From: Mycolicibacterium sp. YH-1
GTDB lineage: Bacteria > Actinomycetota > Actinomycetes > Mycobacteriales > Mycobacteriaceae
DNA length: 64,000 nt
Reading direction: 5' to 3'
Assembly: GCF_022557175.1 (NCBI RefSeq)
Contig: NZ_CP092915.1
Location: 1,488,001 to 1,552,000 of the forward strand
In this document: positions 32,882 to 42,254 of the stretch, piece by piece
How the letters are laid out: the number at the start of each line of letters is the position of its first letter
Position numbering within the stretch: the stretch's first letter is position 1
The notes under the pieces: model-generated
Database searches by the model: none
Seen by the model: only the letters and a program-made list of their open reading frames with translations
What the model was told of the DNA's origin: nothing
Made by a program: the position numbers and the translations under genes

Positions 32882-34098
32882 TAGGACAAGCGCTCCACGA
32901 CCATCGCCATGCCCTGGCCGCCGCCGACGCACATCGACTCAATGCCGAACGTCTTGTCATGGGTGGCAAGGTTGTTCAGCAGGGTGGCGGTGATGCGTGC
33001 GCCCGTCATGCCGAAGGGATGGCCCAGCGCGATGGCGCCGCCGGACACGTTCAGCCGGTCCTCGTCGATGCCGAGTTCCCGAGCCGAGCCGAGCACCTGC
33101 ACGGCGAACGCCTCGTTGATCTCGACCAGGTCGATGTCGGAGATCTTCTTGCCCGCCTTGGCGAGTGCTCGCTTGATCGCCTCGATCGGGCCCAGGCCCA
33201 TGATCTCCGGCGACAGGCCCGAGACGCCGGTCGACACGATGCGCGCCAACGGGGTCAGCCCCAGCTGCTTGGCCTTGGTGTCGCTCATGATGACCACTGC
33301 GGCGGCACCGTCATTGAGCGGACACGCGTTGCCCGCCGTGATGGTGCCGTTCGGCCGGAAGACGGGCTGCAGCTGGCTGATCTTCTCGTAGGTGGTGCCT
33401 GCACGGGGGCCGTCGTCGGTCGACACGACAGTGCCGTCGGCCAGTGTCACCGGCGAGATCTCACGGGCGAAGAAGCCGCTGTTGATGGCCGCCTCGGCCC
33501 GGTTCTGGCTGCGCACGGCCCAGTGATCCTGGTCCTCACGGCTGACGCCGCTGTACAGCGCGACGTTCTCGGCGGTCTGGCCCATCGCGATGTAGACGTC
33601 CGGGATGGTGCCGTCCTGGCGGGGGTCGTGCCACTCGGTGGCACCCTCGGCCTGCTTGGCGGTGCGGGCCTGAGCCTCGGCGAAGATCTCGTTCTTGCTG
33701 TTGGGCGCACCGTCGGCCGCGCCGACACCGAAGCGCGACACCGTCTCAACGCCCGCGGAGATGAACACGTCACCCTCGCCGGCCTTGATCGCGTGGAACG
33801 CCATGCGCGTGGTCTGCAGCGACGACGAGCAGTAGCGGTTGACCGTGGTGCCGGGCAGGAAGTCGTAGCCGAGTTCGACGGCGACGGCGCGGGCGATGTT
33901 GTAGCCGGCCTCACCGGCGGGCTGCGCGCAGCCCATCATCAGGTCGTCGATGTCCTTGGGGTCCAAGGACGGCACCTTGTCCAGCGCGGCACGAACCATC
34001 TGCGTGGCGAGGTCGTCGGGGCGCATGGTGGCCAGGGATCCCTTGACGGCGCGGCCGATCGGGGAACGCGCTGTGGCGACGATGACGGCTTCAGGCAT
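32881..34098 (-). CDS. fadA3: Acetyl-CoA acyltransferase FadA3 (thiolase)
   Basis: A 405-residue thiolase, the same length as M. tuberculosis FadA3. ATG at 34098 follows TAGGAGTCGTA. Nucleophile C90 in NRYCSSSLQ; NEAFAVQ, GHPFGMTGAR and the C-terminal CVGGGQG supply the remaining catalytic residues. It cleaves 3-ketoacyl-CoA to acetyl-CoA and a shortened acyl-CoA, the last step of beta-oxidation, and so complements the nearby echA8/echA9 and fadD14. It is followed by a tandem duplication and palindrome shared with the convergent DUF559 gene. Confidence 0.92.
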   Translation of the reverse strand: MPEAVIVATARSPIGRAVKGSLATMRPDDLATQMVRAALDKVPSLDPKDIDDLMMGCAQPAGEAGYNIARAVAVELGYDFLPGTTVNRYCSSSLQTTRMAFHAIKAGEGDVFISAGVETVSRFGVGAADGAPNSKNEIFAEAQARTAKQAEGATEWHDPRQDGTIPDVYIAMGQTAENVALYSGVSREDQDHWAVRSQNRAEAAINSGFFAREISPVTLADGTVVSTDDGPRAGTTYEKISQLQPVFRPNGTITAGNACPLNDGAAAVVIMSDTKAKQLGLTPLARIVSTGVSGLSPEIMGLGPIEAIKRALAKAGKKISDIDLVEINEAFAVQVLGSARELGIDEDRLNVSGGAIALGHPFGMTGARITATLLNNLATHDKTFGIESMCVGGGQGMAMVVERLS

Positions 34099-34132
34099 TA
34101 CGACTCCTAGTTCGAGGTGATTACTCCCGAAC

Positions 34133-35101
34133 CTAACCCGTGACCGGTGCGACGATCGGCGCGGGTACGCCCGTCGTGCGACGCCACAGCTTGCCGATGC
34201 CGCCGATCCGGGCCAGAAGCGTCGTCGCGTCGTCCGACCGAGATTCCAGCGCAGGCTCCATCGCGGGGTCACCGGCGCGCTCGCCCAACGCATTACAGAG
34301 CGCAGGCAGCAGCTGCGTGGCCGCCAGGGCGTAGCCGGCCGCCGACGGATGGAACATGTCGGGGGAGAACAGCACGTCGGGAGCCTTCTGGAACTCCGGT
34401 GTGAGCAGGTCGGAGAAGGGCACGGGAACGCCGCCGGCGGCCCGCACCGCTGATGCCTGTGAACGCGCCAATCGCCGCCCCAGGTTGCGCGCCACCCAGC
34501 GCAGCGGCTGCGGGATGGCGGTGATGACACCGAAGTCCGGGCAGGTGCCCACGACGACGACGGCGCCGCTGGCCCTCAGCCGATGCACGGCGTCGCCCAG
34601 CCGACGAGCGGACTGCGGAATGCCGTTCATAGCGGTGACGTCATTGGCGCCGATCATGACGACGGCGGCGTGTGGGGGCGGGCCGGCGACGAACATCGCA
34701 TCGATCTGCCCGGACAGACCCTTTGAGGTGGCGCCGACGATCGCCTTGGTGCTCAGCCAGACGCGTTTACCCGACTTCTCGGCCAGCCCGCGGGCGATCA
34801 GCACGCCGGGTACCTCGTCGGCGTACGTGCAGCCATAACCCGTGGCGGTCGAGTCGCCGAAGACCATCAGGTGCAGGTCGAACGGGATTCCACGGTGCCA
34901 CCTCTCCGGCGGTCCGCCGCCGGGTGAGTAGACGCCGTCGGCGCGGGGTGGCACGTCCCAGGACTTGGGGATGACGCGGCGGGCCTGGTCGGCCTGCCCG
35001 CTCAGCAGGTTGCGGACCCCGACATACGCAGAGCCCGTGGATGCCAGCGTGGCCGCGGCCGCCAAGGCGACAGTCGACCGACGCGGTGCGCGAATGCCCA
35101 C
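34133..35101 (-). CDS. Exported SGNH/GDSL hydrolase (Rv1075c-like)
   Basis: A 322-residue protein. I use the GTG at 35101; the frame continues upstream without plausible coding character. A short arginine-rich N-terminus and hydrophobic segment (about 8-27) suggest a signal anchor. Block I FGDSTATGYG carries the nucleophile S84, block III is GANDVT and block V HPSAAGY provides the Asp-like and His residues. SGNH enzymes cleave ester bonds of lipids or glycans; the M. tuberculosis ortholog is an esterase. It lies 34 bases upstream of the fadA3 start on the same strand and may share its transcript. Confidence 0.83.
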   Translation of the reverse strand: MGIRAPRRSTVALAAAATLASTGSAYVGVRNLLSGQADQARRVIPKSWDVPPRADGVYSPGGGPPERWHRGIPFDLHLMVFGDSTATGYGCTYADEVPGVLIARGLAEKSGKRVWLSTKAIVGATSKGLSGQIDAMFVAGPPPHAAVVMIGANDVTAMNGIPQSARRLGDAVHRLRASGAVVVVGTCPDFGVITAIPQPLRWVARNLGRRLARSQASAVRAAGGVPVPFSDLLTPEFQKAPDVLFSPDMFHPSAAGYALAATQLLPALCNALGERAGDPAMEPALESRSDDATTLLARIGGIGKLWRRTTGVPAPIVAPVTG

Positions 35102-35297
35102 GGCCGTCAGTTTAGGCGCGGACTGAGCGGACGCCCGCGTGGCGAGGCGCGCTCGGTGGTCACGGTGCTGTATCAAGTCCGGTAACAAAATGAATCCCTT
35201 GATTGTTGAACTGAACATGGGATGTCAAGCTAAGTTTCCTGGACTGGCTAAGCAGTAGCAGCACTGGGCACTACAACGGCGTAGGGAAGTGGTGGCG

Positions 35298-36350
35298 ATG
35301 ACGGCACCAAGCAAGCTCATCGGGACATCGAGAGCGGGAGTAAGCCCAGCTAGGGCGCGTAAAACGCGGCGTTATCCTGTCAGCGACGGCGCGCCCGTCG
35401 AGATCGTCGAGGACGGTCCGAGCGTGGCAGGTAGGTTGTTTGCTCTGGCCGCGATGATGACGATCAAGCCAACGCTGACCATCGGCAGCCTTGCACCGCG
35501 TTTGCCCTGGCCGTGGGGTCTTGTCGACATCGTCTCGCGGGTCCTGCGACCTGCGCCGGGAACGGTGCGGGCCACGATATCGCTGCGGAACTGCACCGCG
35601 CAGCTGGTCCGCGCAGCGGGCGTGCTTCCCGCCGACGGCACTCGCAGCGTCGTGCTCTACATGCACGGTGGCGCGTTCCTGACATGTGGTGCGAACTCGC
35701 ACGGGCGCCTGGTGACGGCCCTGTCGCAGTTCGCCGATGCCCCGGTCCTGGTCGTCAACTACCGGATGATCCCGAAGCACTCGATCGGGCAGGCGCTCGA
35801 CGACTGTTACGACGCCTACAAGTGGTTGCGTCTCAAGGGGTATGAGCCCGATCAGATCGTGCTCGCCGGTGACTCCGCTGGCGGATACCTGTCGCTGGCG
35901 CTGGCCGAGAGGCTCCACCTCGAGGACGAGCTACCCGCCGCAGTGGTCACCATGTCGCCGCTGTTCGAGATCGACAACGAGGGACGCGCGCAGCATCCGA
36001 ACGCGCGGTCCGACGTGATGTTCCCGCCCAAGGCGTTCGATGCCCTGGTTGAACTGATCGAGTCCGCCGCCGAGCGTCATATCGTCGACGGCAGGCCCGA
36101 GGAGGTCTACGAACCGCTCGATCACATCGAGTCCGGCCTGCCGCGCACCCTGATCCACGTGTCGGGTTCGGAGGTTCTGCTCAACGATGCGCGCAAGGCC
36201 GCGCACATGCTGGCCGCCGCAGGCGTGCCTGTCGAGGTGCGGATCTGGCCAGGTCAGATGCATGTGTTCCAGCTGGGAGCGCCCGCGGTCAAGGAAGCGA
36301 CGCGCTCGCTGAAGCAGATCGGCGACTACATTCGTGAGGCGACGTGGTGA
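35298..36350 (+). CDS. lipU: LipU, HSL-family esterase/lipase
   Basis: A 350-residue alpha/beta hydrolase of the hormone-sensitive-lipase family. Oxyanion motif HGGA at 123-126, nucleophile S193 in GDSAGG, acid in the SGSEVLLNDA region and catalytic histidine in GQMHVFQ near residue 320. The N-terminal cap (about 1-110) includes a hydrophobic LFALAAMM segment. It should hydrolyse medium- to short-chain esters. I use the ATG at 35298; GTG codons two and three positions upstream are alternatives. The cbs gene follows 29 bases later, so co-transcription is likely. Confidence 0.87.
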   Translation: MTAPSKLIGTSRAGVSPARARKTRRYPVSDGAPVEIVEDGPSVAGRLFALAAMMTIKPTLTIGSLAPRLPWPWGLVDIVSRVLRPAPGTVRATISLRNCTAQLVRAAGVLPADGTRSVVLYMHGGAFLTCGANSHGRLVTALSQFADAPVLVVNYRMIPKHSIGQALDDCYDAYKWLRLKGYEPDQIVLAGDSAGGYLSLALAERLHLEDELPAAVVTMSPLFEIDNEGRAQHPNARSDVMFPPKAFDALVELIESAAERHIVDGRPEEVYEPLDHIESGLPRTLIHVSGSEVLLNDARKAAHMLAAAGVPVEVRIWPGQMHVFQLGAPAVKEATRSLKQIGDYIREATW

Positions 36351-36379
36351 GGCACCTGAGGGCCTGACACGATGGACGC

Positions 36380-37774
36380 ATGCGGATAGCGCGCCACGTC
36401 AGTGAACTCATCGGCAACACACCCCTCGTACAACTGAACTCCGTTGTGCCCGAAGGGGCGGGGATCGTGGCCGCCAAGATCGAATACCTCAACCCGGGCG
36501 GCAGCTCAAAGGACCGCATCGCGATCAAGATGATCGACGCCGCAGAGGCCAGCGGAGAGCTGAAGCCCGGCGGGACCATCGTCGAACCGACGTCGGGGAA
36601 CACCGGAGTGGGTTTGGCGCTGGTCGCCCAGCTGCGCGGCTACAAGTGCATCTTCGTGTGCCCTGACAAGGTCAGCGAGGACAAGCAGAACGTGCTGCGG
36701 GCGTACGGGGCCGACGTCGTGGTGTGCCCCACCGCGGTGGCGCCCGAGGACCCGGACAGCTACTACAGCGTGTCCAACCGGCTCGTCGAGGAGATCGACG
36801 GCGCCTGGAAGCCAGACCAGTACTCCAACCCGATGGGGCCGGAGAGCCACTACGAGACCACCGGTCCTGAGATCTGGGCCGACACCGACGGCAAGGTCAC
36901 CCATTTCGTCGCCGGCGTCGGCACCGGAGGGACCATCACCGGCACCGGGCGCTACCTCAAGGAGGTGTCGGGCGGCGCGGTGAAGATCATCGGCGTCGAC
37001 CCGGAGGGCTCGGTCTACTCGGGTGGCACCGGTCGGCCCTACCTCGTCGAGGGCGTTGGCGAGGATTTCTGGCCGTCCGCGTACGACCCGACGGTGCCCG
37101 ACGAGATCATCGCGGTGTCGGATGCCGACTCGTTCGAGATGACGCGCCGCCTGGCCCGTGAGGAAGCGCTGCTCGTTGGCGGGTCATGTGGCATGGCCGC
37201 GGTCGCGGCGATCAAGGTGGCTGAGCAAGCTGGACCGGATGCCGTGGTCGTGGTGCTGCTGCCCGATGGCGGACGTGGGTATCTCTCAAAGGTTTTCAAC
37301 GACTCGTGGATGCAGTCGTACGGATTCCTGCGGAGCAGGCTGGACGGTTCGGTGACGGAGTCCAGCGTCGGCGACGTGCTGCGCGGCAAGTCCGGTGCGC
37401 TGCCAGACCTGGTTCACACGCATCCGGCCGAGACGGTGCGCGACGCCGTCGGCATCCTGCGGGAGTACGGCGTCTCGCAGATGCCGGTCGTGGGTGCTGA
37501 GCCTCCTGTGATGGCGGGGGAGGTGGCGGGAAGCGTGTCCGAACGCGAGCTTCTCTCCGCGGTATTCGAGGGTCGAGCAAAGCTTGCCGATGCCGTGTCG
37601 CAGCACATGAGCCCACCGTTGCCGCTTATCGGTGCAGGTGAACTCGTCAGTGCGGCGGCCGAGAAACTGCGTGAGTCCGATGCCGTGATGGTGGTCGAGG
37701 AGGGCAAGCCCGTCGGCGTGCTCACACGCCACGATTTGCTCGGATTCCTCTCCGACAGCAGTAGTCGCCGGTAG
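36380..37774 (+). CDS. cbs: Cystathionine beta-synthase
   Basis: A 464-residue PLP enzyme, identical in length to M. tuberculosis Cbs (Rv1077). The PLP lysine is K44 in NPGGSSKDR; EPTSGNTGVGLA and GVGTGGTITG bind the cofactor phosphate. Two CBS regulatory domains follow from about residue 340 to the end, suggesting control by a ligand such as S-adenosylmethionine. It condenses homocysteine and serine to cystathionine in reverse transsulfuration. MetB is encoded 2.6 kb downstream on the same strand, with three membrane-protein genes between. Confidence 0.93.
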   Translation: MRIARHVSELIGNTPLVQLNSVVPEGAGIVAAKIEYLNPGGSSKDRIAIKMIDAAEASGELKPGGTIVEPTSGNTGVGLALVAQLRGYKCIFVCPDKVSEDKQNVLRAYGADVVVCPTAVAPEDPDSYYSVSNRLVEEIDGAWKPDQYSNPMGPESHYETTGPEIWADTDGKVTHFVAGVGTGGTITGTGRYLKEVSGGAVKIIGVDPEGSVYSGGTGRPYLVEGVGEDFWPSAYDPTVPDEIIAVSDADSFEMTRRLAREEALLVGGSCGMAAVAAIKVAEQAGPDAVVVVLLPDGGRGYLSKVFNDSWMQSYGFLRSRLDGSVTESSVGDVLRGKSGALPDLVHTHPAETVRDAVGILREYGVSQMPVVGAEPPVMAGEVAGSVSERELLSAVFEGRAKLADAVSQHMSPPLPLIGAGELVSAAAEKLRESDAVMVVEEGKPVGVLTRHDLLGFLSDSSSRR

Positions 37775-37960
37775 AGCGGACGTAACCCGGCTTATGAGGG
37801 CGGCGGGGACGCCGGCACTTCGTTTGCCTGGGTAAGCATTGGAGTCGGTTGGTGGAGTGGCAGGCGATGACAGAATTCGGTTTTTGCCCGCATTTCTGAT
37901 GGGGTTCTCAGGTAGGGTAAAACCGCTTGTTCCCAGCTAATTCATCACTGGAAGGCGCCA

Positions 37961-38572
37961 ATGACCGATCAACCGCCACCCCCCGGGAACTATCCGCCTC
38001 CGCCGCCGCAGGGTGGTGGCTATCCACCGCCTCCGCCGCCGCAGGGTGGTGGCTATCCGCCGCCCGCGGGTGCACCGGGAGGCCCCGGCGCCGCGCTGCC
38101 GACCGAGGCATACACGCCGTGGGTGACCCGTGTGCTCGCATTCCTCATCGATTACGTGCCATTCATAATCATCGTCGGCATTGGCTGGGCCATTCAGATG
38201 CTCACCCAGGAAACGGACTGCATCACCCAGGCTTCCGAGTACGACCTCGGCGAATTCTGTGTCACCCAGAATTCAGCGCTCGGAGCCGCGGCGTTTTGGA
38301 TCTCCTACGCGATCGGCTTGGCGTACATCGTGTGGAACTACGGGTACCGGCAGGGGACCACCGGGTCGAGCATTGGCAAGTCGATCATGAAGTTCAAGGT
38401 CGTCAGTGAGAAGACTTGGCAGCCCATCGGTTTCGGCATGTCGATCGTGCGGCAACTCGCGCACATCGTCGATTCGATCATCTGCTACATCGGGTACCTG
38501 TTCCCGTTGTGGGATTCGAAGCGGCAGACGATCGCCGACAAGATCATGACCACCGTCTGCGTACCCCTTTAA
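37961..38572 (+). CDS. pra: Proline-rich antigen Pra (RDD membrane protein)
   Basis: A 203-residue protein. The first 45 residues are Pro/Gly/Tyr/Gln-rich with two copies of PPQGGGYPPP. The rest is an RDD domain: W-V-T-R-V-L-A-F-L-I-D with the family Arg-Asp, membrane segments about 52-72, 100-122 and 160-180, and the GKSIMKFKVV and KRQTIADKI motifs. It corresponds to the proline-rich antigen of M. leprae and M. tuberculosis (Rv1078). RDD proteins are poorly understood; some act in ion transport. It is the first of three similar consecutive genes. Confidence 0.87.
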   Translation: MTDQPPPPGNYPPPPPQGGGYPPPPPPQGGGYPPPAGAPGGPGAALPTEAYTPWVTRVLAFLIDYVPFIIIVGIGWAIQMLTQETDCITQASEYDLGEFCVTQNSALGAAAFWISYAIGLAYIVWNYGYRQGTTGSSIGKSIMKFKVVSEKTWQPIGFGMSIVRQLAHIVDSIICYIGYLFPLWDSKRQTIADKIMTTVCVPL

Positions 38573-38589
38573 TAAGTCCCACAACGAGA

Positions 38590-38628
38590 ATCGTCGGCCC
38601 GCGGTGACCGCCGCGGGCCGACGATTTT
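38590..38628 (+). terminator. Hairpin terminator after pra
   Basis: ATCGTCGGCCCGCGG and its exact complement (15 bp) around TGACCG, followed by TTTCT, 15 bases past the pra stop codon. Confidence 0.8.
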
Positions 38629-38702
38629 CTCGGTCAACACCACAATCAGTACCATCTCGGTACGAGACATCAACGGTACGAACTCATCAGGAGCATGGCG
38701 CC

Positions 38703-39737
38703 ATGACGCAACAACCGCCCCCACCGCCACCCGGGAGCTACCCGCCTCCGCCGGGTGGTTACCCGCCTCCGCCGGAGGGTGGCGGTTACCAGCCTCCGCA
38801 GGGCGGCGGCTACCAGCAGCAACCACCCCCCGCCGGTTACCCGCCACCACCCCAGGGTGGCTATCCGCCGCCCCCGCAGGGTGGCTATCCGCCTCCGCCG
38901 CAGGGTGGTTACCCGCCGCCCCCGCAGGGCGGCTACCCACCGCCCCCACAGGGCGGCTACCCGCCACCGCCGCAGGGATATCCGCCCGCGCCGGGATACC
39001 CGCCCGTCGGTGGACCGGGATACGGTGCGCCGGTCTACAGCGTCGGCGAGGCCTTCTCGTGGGCGTGGAACAAGTTCAGCAAGAACGCGGTTCCGCTGAT
39101 CGTCCCCACGTTGGTGTACGCGATCATCGTGAGCATCGTCTACGGGATCGTGTACGGCACCGCGATGGCCCTGGCGCCGGACTCCACCTTCGAGTCCTAT
39201 GAGACCGATACCAGCTTCTCGTACTCGTACAACGCGGGATTGGGCGCCGCCAGCATCGTGGTGCTCATCCTCGGCGGCCTCCTGCTGCTGGTGCTGGTCG
39301 CCGCGGTTCAGTCGGCGTTCCTCAGTGGTGTGCTGGATATCGCCAATGGGCAACCGGTGACGATCGGCTCGTTCTTCAAGCCGCGCAACGTCACCAACGT
39401 GATCATCGCCACCCTGATCGTCGGAGTGCTGACCTCCATCGGTTACGCGCTCTGTGTGGTCCCCGGCCTCGTCGTGGCGTTGTTCGCGATCTTCACGACG
39501 GTCATCGTCGTCGATCGCGGAACCGGTGCCATCGATGCGATCAAGGGCAGCTTCGAAATCGTCAAGGCGAACTTCGTGCAGGTGCTCTTGGCCTACCTGG
39601 TCATCGCCGCGACGACCTTCGTCGGCTCGCTGCTCTGCGGTGTCGGCCTGCTGGTGGCCATTCCGGTGGCGGCGCTATTCCTGGTGTTCACCTACCGTCG
39701 ACTCAGTGGCGGTCAGGTCGCGCCGCTGACCCCGTAG
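38703..39737 (+). CDS. Membrane protein with long Pro/Gly/Tyr/Gln repeat N-terminus
   Basis: A 344-residue protein starting at ATG after CAGGAG. Residues 1-105 are almost entirely repeats of QGGYPPPP-type units. The C-terminal 235 residues form a membrane domain with about five hydrophobic segments and an amphipathic VGEAFSWAWNKFSKNA start, resembling the membrane domain seen in glycerophosphodiester phosphodiesterase-like proteins. There is no catalytic domain. It lies between two RDD proteins. The N-terminus resembles that of Pra but the membrane part is unrelated, so the repeat tail was probably shared or independently expanded. Confidence 0.78.
   Translation: MTQQPPPPPPGSYPPPPGGYPPPPEGGGYQPPQGGGYQQQPPPAGYPPPPQGGYPPPPQGGYPPPPQGGYPPPPQGGYPPPPQGGYPPPPQGYPPAPGYPPVGGPGYGAPVYSVGEAFSWAWNKFSKNAVPLIVPTLVYAIIVSIVYGIVYGTAMALAPDSTFESYETDTSFSYSYNAGLGAASIVVLILGGLLLLVLVAAVQSAFLSGVLDIANGQPVTIGSFFKPRNVTNVIIATLIVGVLTSIGYALCVVPGLVVALFAIFTTVIVVDRGTGAIDAIKGSFEIVKANFVQVLLAYLVIAATTFVGSLLCGVGLLVAIPVAALFLVFTYRRLSGGQVAPLTP
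38853..38972 (+). repeat. 24-bp tandem repeats encoding QGGYPPPP
   Basis: Five head-to-tail 24-base units begin at 38853, 38877, 38901, 38925 and 38949, each starting CAGGG(T/C)GG. Variation is mainly at third codon positions. This is a coding minisatellite, in frame. Confidence 0.85.
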
Positions 39738-39756
39738 TCCGGCCCAAAGACAGTGG

Positions 39757-39795
39757 CACGACGGCCCCGCGGCTCACCACCGCGGGGCCGTCGTG
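39757..39795 (+). terminator. Perfect hairpin terminator
   Basis: CACGACGGCCCCGCGG and its exact complement (16 bp) with a seven-base loop, 19 bases past the stop of the repeat-tailed membrane protein. Confidence 0.8.
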
Positions 39796-39834
39796 TTCTG
39801 CTTGAACCAGCCGCAACTTCCAGGAGGGGCACCA

Positions 39835-40341
39835 GTGGTCACCAGAACCGGCCCGCAGTACGCGCCATGGCCGCGGCGTGCCGGGGCGGTTGTGATCGAC
39901 GCGCTACCCATCCTGGGCATCGCGGTGCTGGCGTTGGGGCTGATGTGGCTGACCAGAATTCGCGCCTGCGACGGTGACACGTCGGCGCTTGACCTGGCTG
40001 CTCAATGCGGTTCGGGTATCAGCGTTGCGGGTGTGGTGGCCTTCGTCGCGGCGTGGCTGGGCGTCGTCGGCTACGGCGCGTGGAACTTCGGGTACCGGCA
40101 GGGCCGCAGAGGCGCGACCCTTGGCAAGTCCGCGATGGGCCTGGCCGTGGTGGGCGCGGAGTCGGGCCAACCGGTTGGCGTGCCCTTGGCTCTCGTCCGG
40201 CTCGCGGCACAGCTCGTGAATGTGGTCAGCCTCGGGCTGGGCTTCCTGTGGCCGTTGTGGGACGACCGTCACCAGACCTTCGCCGACAAGCTCGTCACGA
40301 CTGTCTGCATTCGAGAGCTGAGTTCGACAGCGCTACCCTGA
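39835..40341 (+). CDS. RDD family membrane protein
   Basis: A 168-residue protein; GTG at 39835 is chosen because AGGAGGGG precedes it at ideal distance. The RDD domain has WPRRAGAVVIDALP (Arg and Asp of the signature), membrane segments about 20-40 and 62-80, a C-terminal hydrophobic pair, and GYRQGRRGATLGKSAMG and RHQTFADKLV motifs closely matching those in Pra. It lacks the proline-rich tail. It ends seven bases before the metB start, so both are likely on one transcript. A paralogue of Pra by local duplication is the simplest reading. Confidence 0.82.
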   Translation: MVTRTGPQYAPWPRRAGAVVIDALPILGIAVLALGLMWLTRIRACDGDTSALDLAAQCGSGISVAGVVAFVAAWLGVVGYGAWNFGYRQGRRGATLGKSAMGLAVVGAESGQPVGVPLALVRLAAQLVNVVSLGLGFLWPLWDDRHQTFADKLVTTVCIRELSSTALP

Positions 40342-40347
40342 TCGACC

Positions 40348-41526
40348 ATGAGCGAGAAGCGGTCGAAGACAGACGCGTATCAGGCCTACGGTCCCGCGAC
40401 GAAGGCCATTCACGCCGGCTACCGGCCCGATCCGGCGACCGGTGCGGTCAACGCGCCGATCTACGCCAGCTCCACGTTCGCCCAGGACGGCGTCGGTGGT
40501 CTGCGCGGCGGCTTCGAGTACGCCCGCACCGGCAACCCGACCAGATCGGCGCTGGAGACCGCGCTCGCGGCCGTCGAGGGCGCCACCTTCGGGCGGGCCT
40601 TCAGCTCGGGTATGGCGGCCACCGACTGTGCACTGCGTGCGATCCTGCGGCCGGGTGATCACGTCGTCATTCCCGACGATGCGTACGGCGGCACGTTCCG
40701 TCTGATCGACAAGGTGTTCTCCCAGTGGGGTGTCACCCATACGCCTGCGGCACTGACCAACGTCGACGACGTCAAGAGCGCGATCACGGACAAGACCAGG
40801 CTCATCTGGGTCGAGACGCCGACCAACCCGCTGCTGTCGATCGCCGATATCTCGGCGATCGCACAGCTCGCGTCGACGTCGGGGGTGAAGGTGTTGGTGG
40901 ACAACACATTCGCGTCGCCGGCGCTGCAGCAGCCGATGGCGCTGGGCGCGGACGTGGTGCTGCACTCGACCACCAAGTACATCGGCGGGCACTCCGACGT
41001 GGTCGGCGGTGCGCTGGTGACCAACGACGAGGAACTCGACGAGGCTTTCGCGTTCCTGCAGAACGGCGCCGGTGCGGTGCCGGGGCCGTTCGACGCCTAC
41101 CTCACCATGCGCGGACTGAAGACGCTGCCGCTGCGGATGCAGCGGCACAGTGAGAACGCCGCGCGGGTCGCGGAGTTCCTGCACGAGCACCCCGCCGTCG
41201 AGAGCGTGCTCTACCCGGGTCTGCCCAGCCACCCGAACCACGATGTCGCCGCGCGCCAGATGTCGGGCTTCGGCGGGATGGTGTCGGTGCGGCTACGCGG
41301 TGGCCGGGACGCCGCACACATGTTGTGCGCGCGCACCGAGATCTTCATCCTGGCCGAGTCGCTCGGCGGTGTGGAATCGCTCATCGAGCATCCCGGTGCG
41401 ATGACCCACGCATCCACGGAGGGCTCACAACTCGAGGTACCCGCGGACCTGGTGCGGCTGTCGGTCGGCATCGAGGACATCGCCGACCTGCTGGGCGACC
41501 TCGACCAGGCGCTACAGCAGCGCTGA
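40348..41526 (+). CDS. metB: Cystathionine gamma-synthase / gamma-lyase MetB
   Basis: A 392-residue PLP enzyme of the Cys/Met metabolism family. The PLP lysine is K210 in HSTTKYIGGHSD. Further motifs are YARTGNPTR, SSGMAATD and the C-terminal SLGGVESLIEHP. It forms cystathionine from O-acyl-homoserine and cysteine or cleaves cystathionine to cysteine; both activities are known in this family, and the nearby cbs favours the second. The last 15 bases overlap the convergent GPP34-like gene. Corresponds to Rv1079. Confidence 0.92.
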   Translation: MSEKRSKTDAYQAYGPATKAIHAGYRPDPATGAVNAPIYASSTFAQDGVGGLRGGFEYARTGNPTRSALETALAAVEGATFGRAFSSGMAATDCALRAILRPGDHVVIPDDAYGGTFRLIDKVFSQWGVTHTPAALTNVDDVKSAITDKTRLIWVETPTNPLLSIADISAIAQLASTSGVKVLVDNTFASPALQQPMALGADVVLHSTTKYIGGHSDVVGGALVTNDEELDEAFAFLQNGAGAVPGPFDAYLTMRGLKTLPLRMQRHSENAARVAEFLHEHPAVESVLYPGLPSHPNHDVAARQMSGFGGMVSVRLRGGRDAAHMLCARTEIFILAESLGGVESLIEHPGAMTHASTEGSQLEVPADLVRLSVGIEDIADLLGDLDQALQQR

Positions 41527-42174
41527 CCGCACCGCCGAGGCGGTGACGGCCAGGTTGACCTCAGCCAGCGTCGTCGGTGACTCGTCGACCCAACTACCGC
41601 TGGCGATCTCGCTGGCGCGGGCGTGCACCCATCGCCATCCCCGGTCGTTGAGGCTCAACAGCGCGCCGAGGCCGTCGCCGGCGTGCAGCAGCGTGACGAT
41701 CGCCGCGGTCGACGGGGTGGGCGGTGTGCGGTCGAACAGCGTGGACAGCACGGCTGCACGTGCCGGGCCGACGCGGTGCCGGTTGGTGAACGGCCACGCG
41801 TGCGGTGCGGTGGATCGCCTGGAGGGCAAGTCGACTCGGCGGATCTCGCCGAGGCGCTCGAGGTGTCTGGCGACTTGTTCCTGCGCGCCCTTGCGCAGCT
41901 TCGACACCGCGGTGCGGGGTGTGAGCGGTCGCCGCTGCAGCAGTTCCAGCGCGGGTCCGACCGCCGGATCCACTGGACCGCGGCCGTCGAGCGCCAGGAG
42001 CATGCCCGACTCCACCGGATCGCCGGTCACGGCGGGCCGGATGAGACACGCGTGTGCGAGGTCGAGCAGCGCCGCCGCCGCGAGCAACCGCGCACGACGG
42101 TCACGCTCCAGCGCGGGCTGCGCGGCAGCGTTGTCCAACAGCAGGAGGAAGAGGTCCTCGGCGATCTGCGCCAC
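41512..42174 (-). CDS. GPP34 (GOLPH3-like) family protein
   Basis: A 220-residue helical protein starting at GTG. The N-terminus IAEDLFLLLLDNA and the RLLAAAALLDLA helix, together with the C-terminal two-helix segment, are typical of bacterial homologues of Golgi phosphoprotein 3, which bind phosphoinositides in eukaryotes. Bacterial function is unknown, though a membrane-lipid or secondary-metabolism role has been proposed. It overlaps metB by 15 bases tail to tail. It is not part of the M. tuberculosis order as I recall it. Confidence 0.78.
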   Translation of the reverse strand: MAQIAEDLFLLLLDNAAAQPALERDRRARLLAAAALLDLAHACLIRPAVTGDPVESGMLLALDGRGPVDPAVGPALELLQRRPLTPRTAVSKLRKGAQEQVARHLERLGEIRRVDLPSRRSTAPHAWPFTNRHRVGPARAAVLSTLFDRTPPTPSTAAIVTLLHAGDGLGALLSLNDRGWRWVHARASEIASGSWVDESPTTLAEVNLAVTASAVRSALL

Positions 42175-42254
42175 GTAACGGACGGTAGATCAGTGCAGCC
42201 TCCCGCCGCGAACTGAGTCGCGACTGCGGAGTGCTGTGGCGGGCTACCGGCCTA

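Noticed and set aside
38853..38972. Regular 24-bp repeats looked like a CRISPR array
   Set aside because: There are no spacers; the units are contiguous, in frame and encode QGGYPPPP inside a gene.
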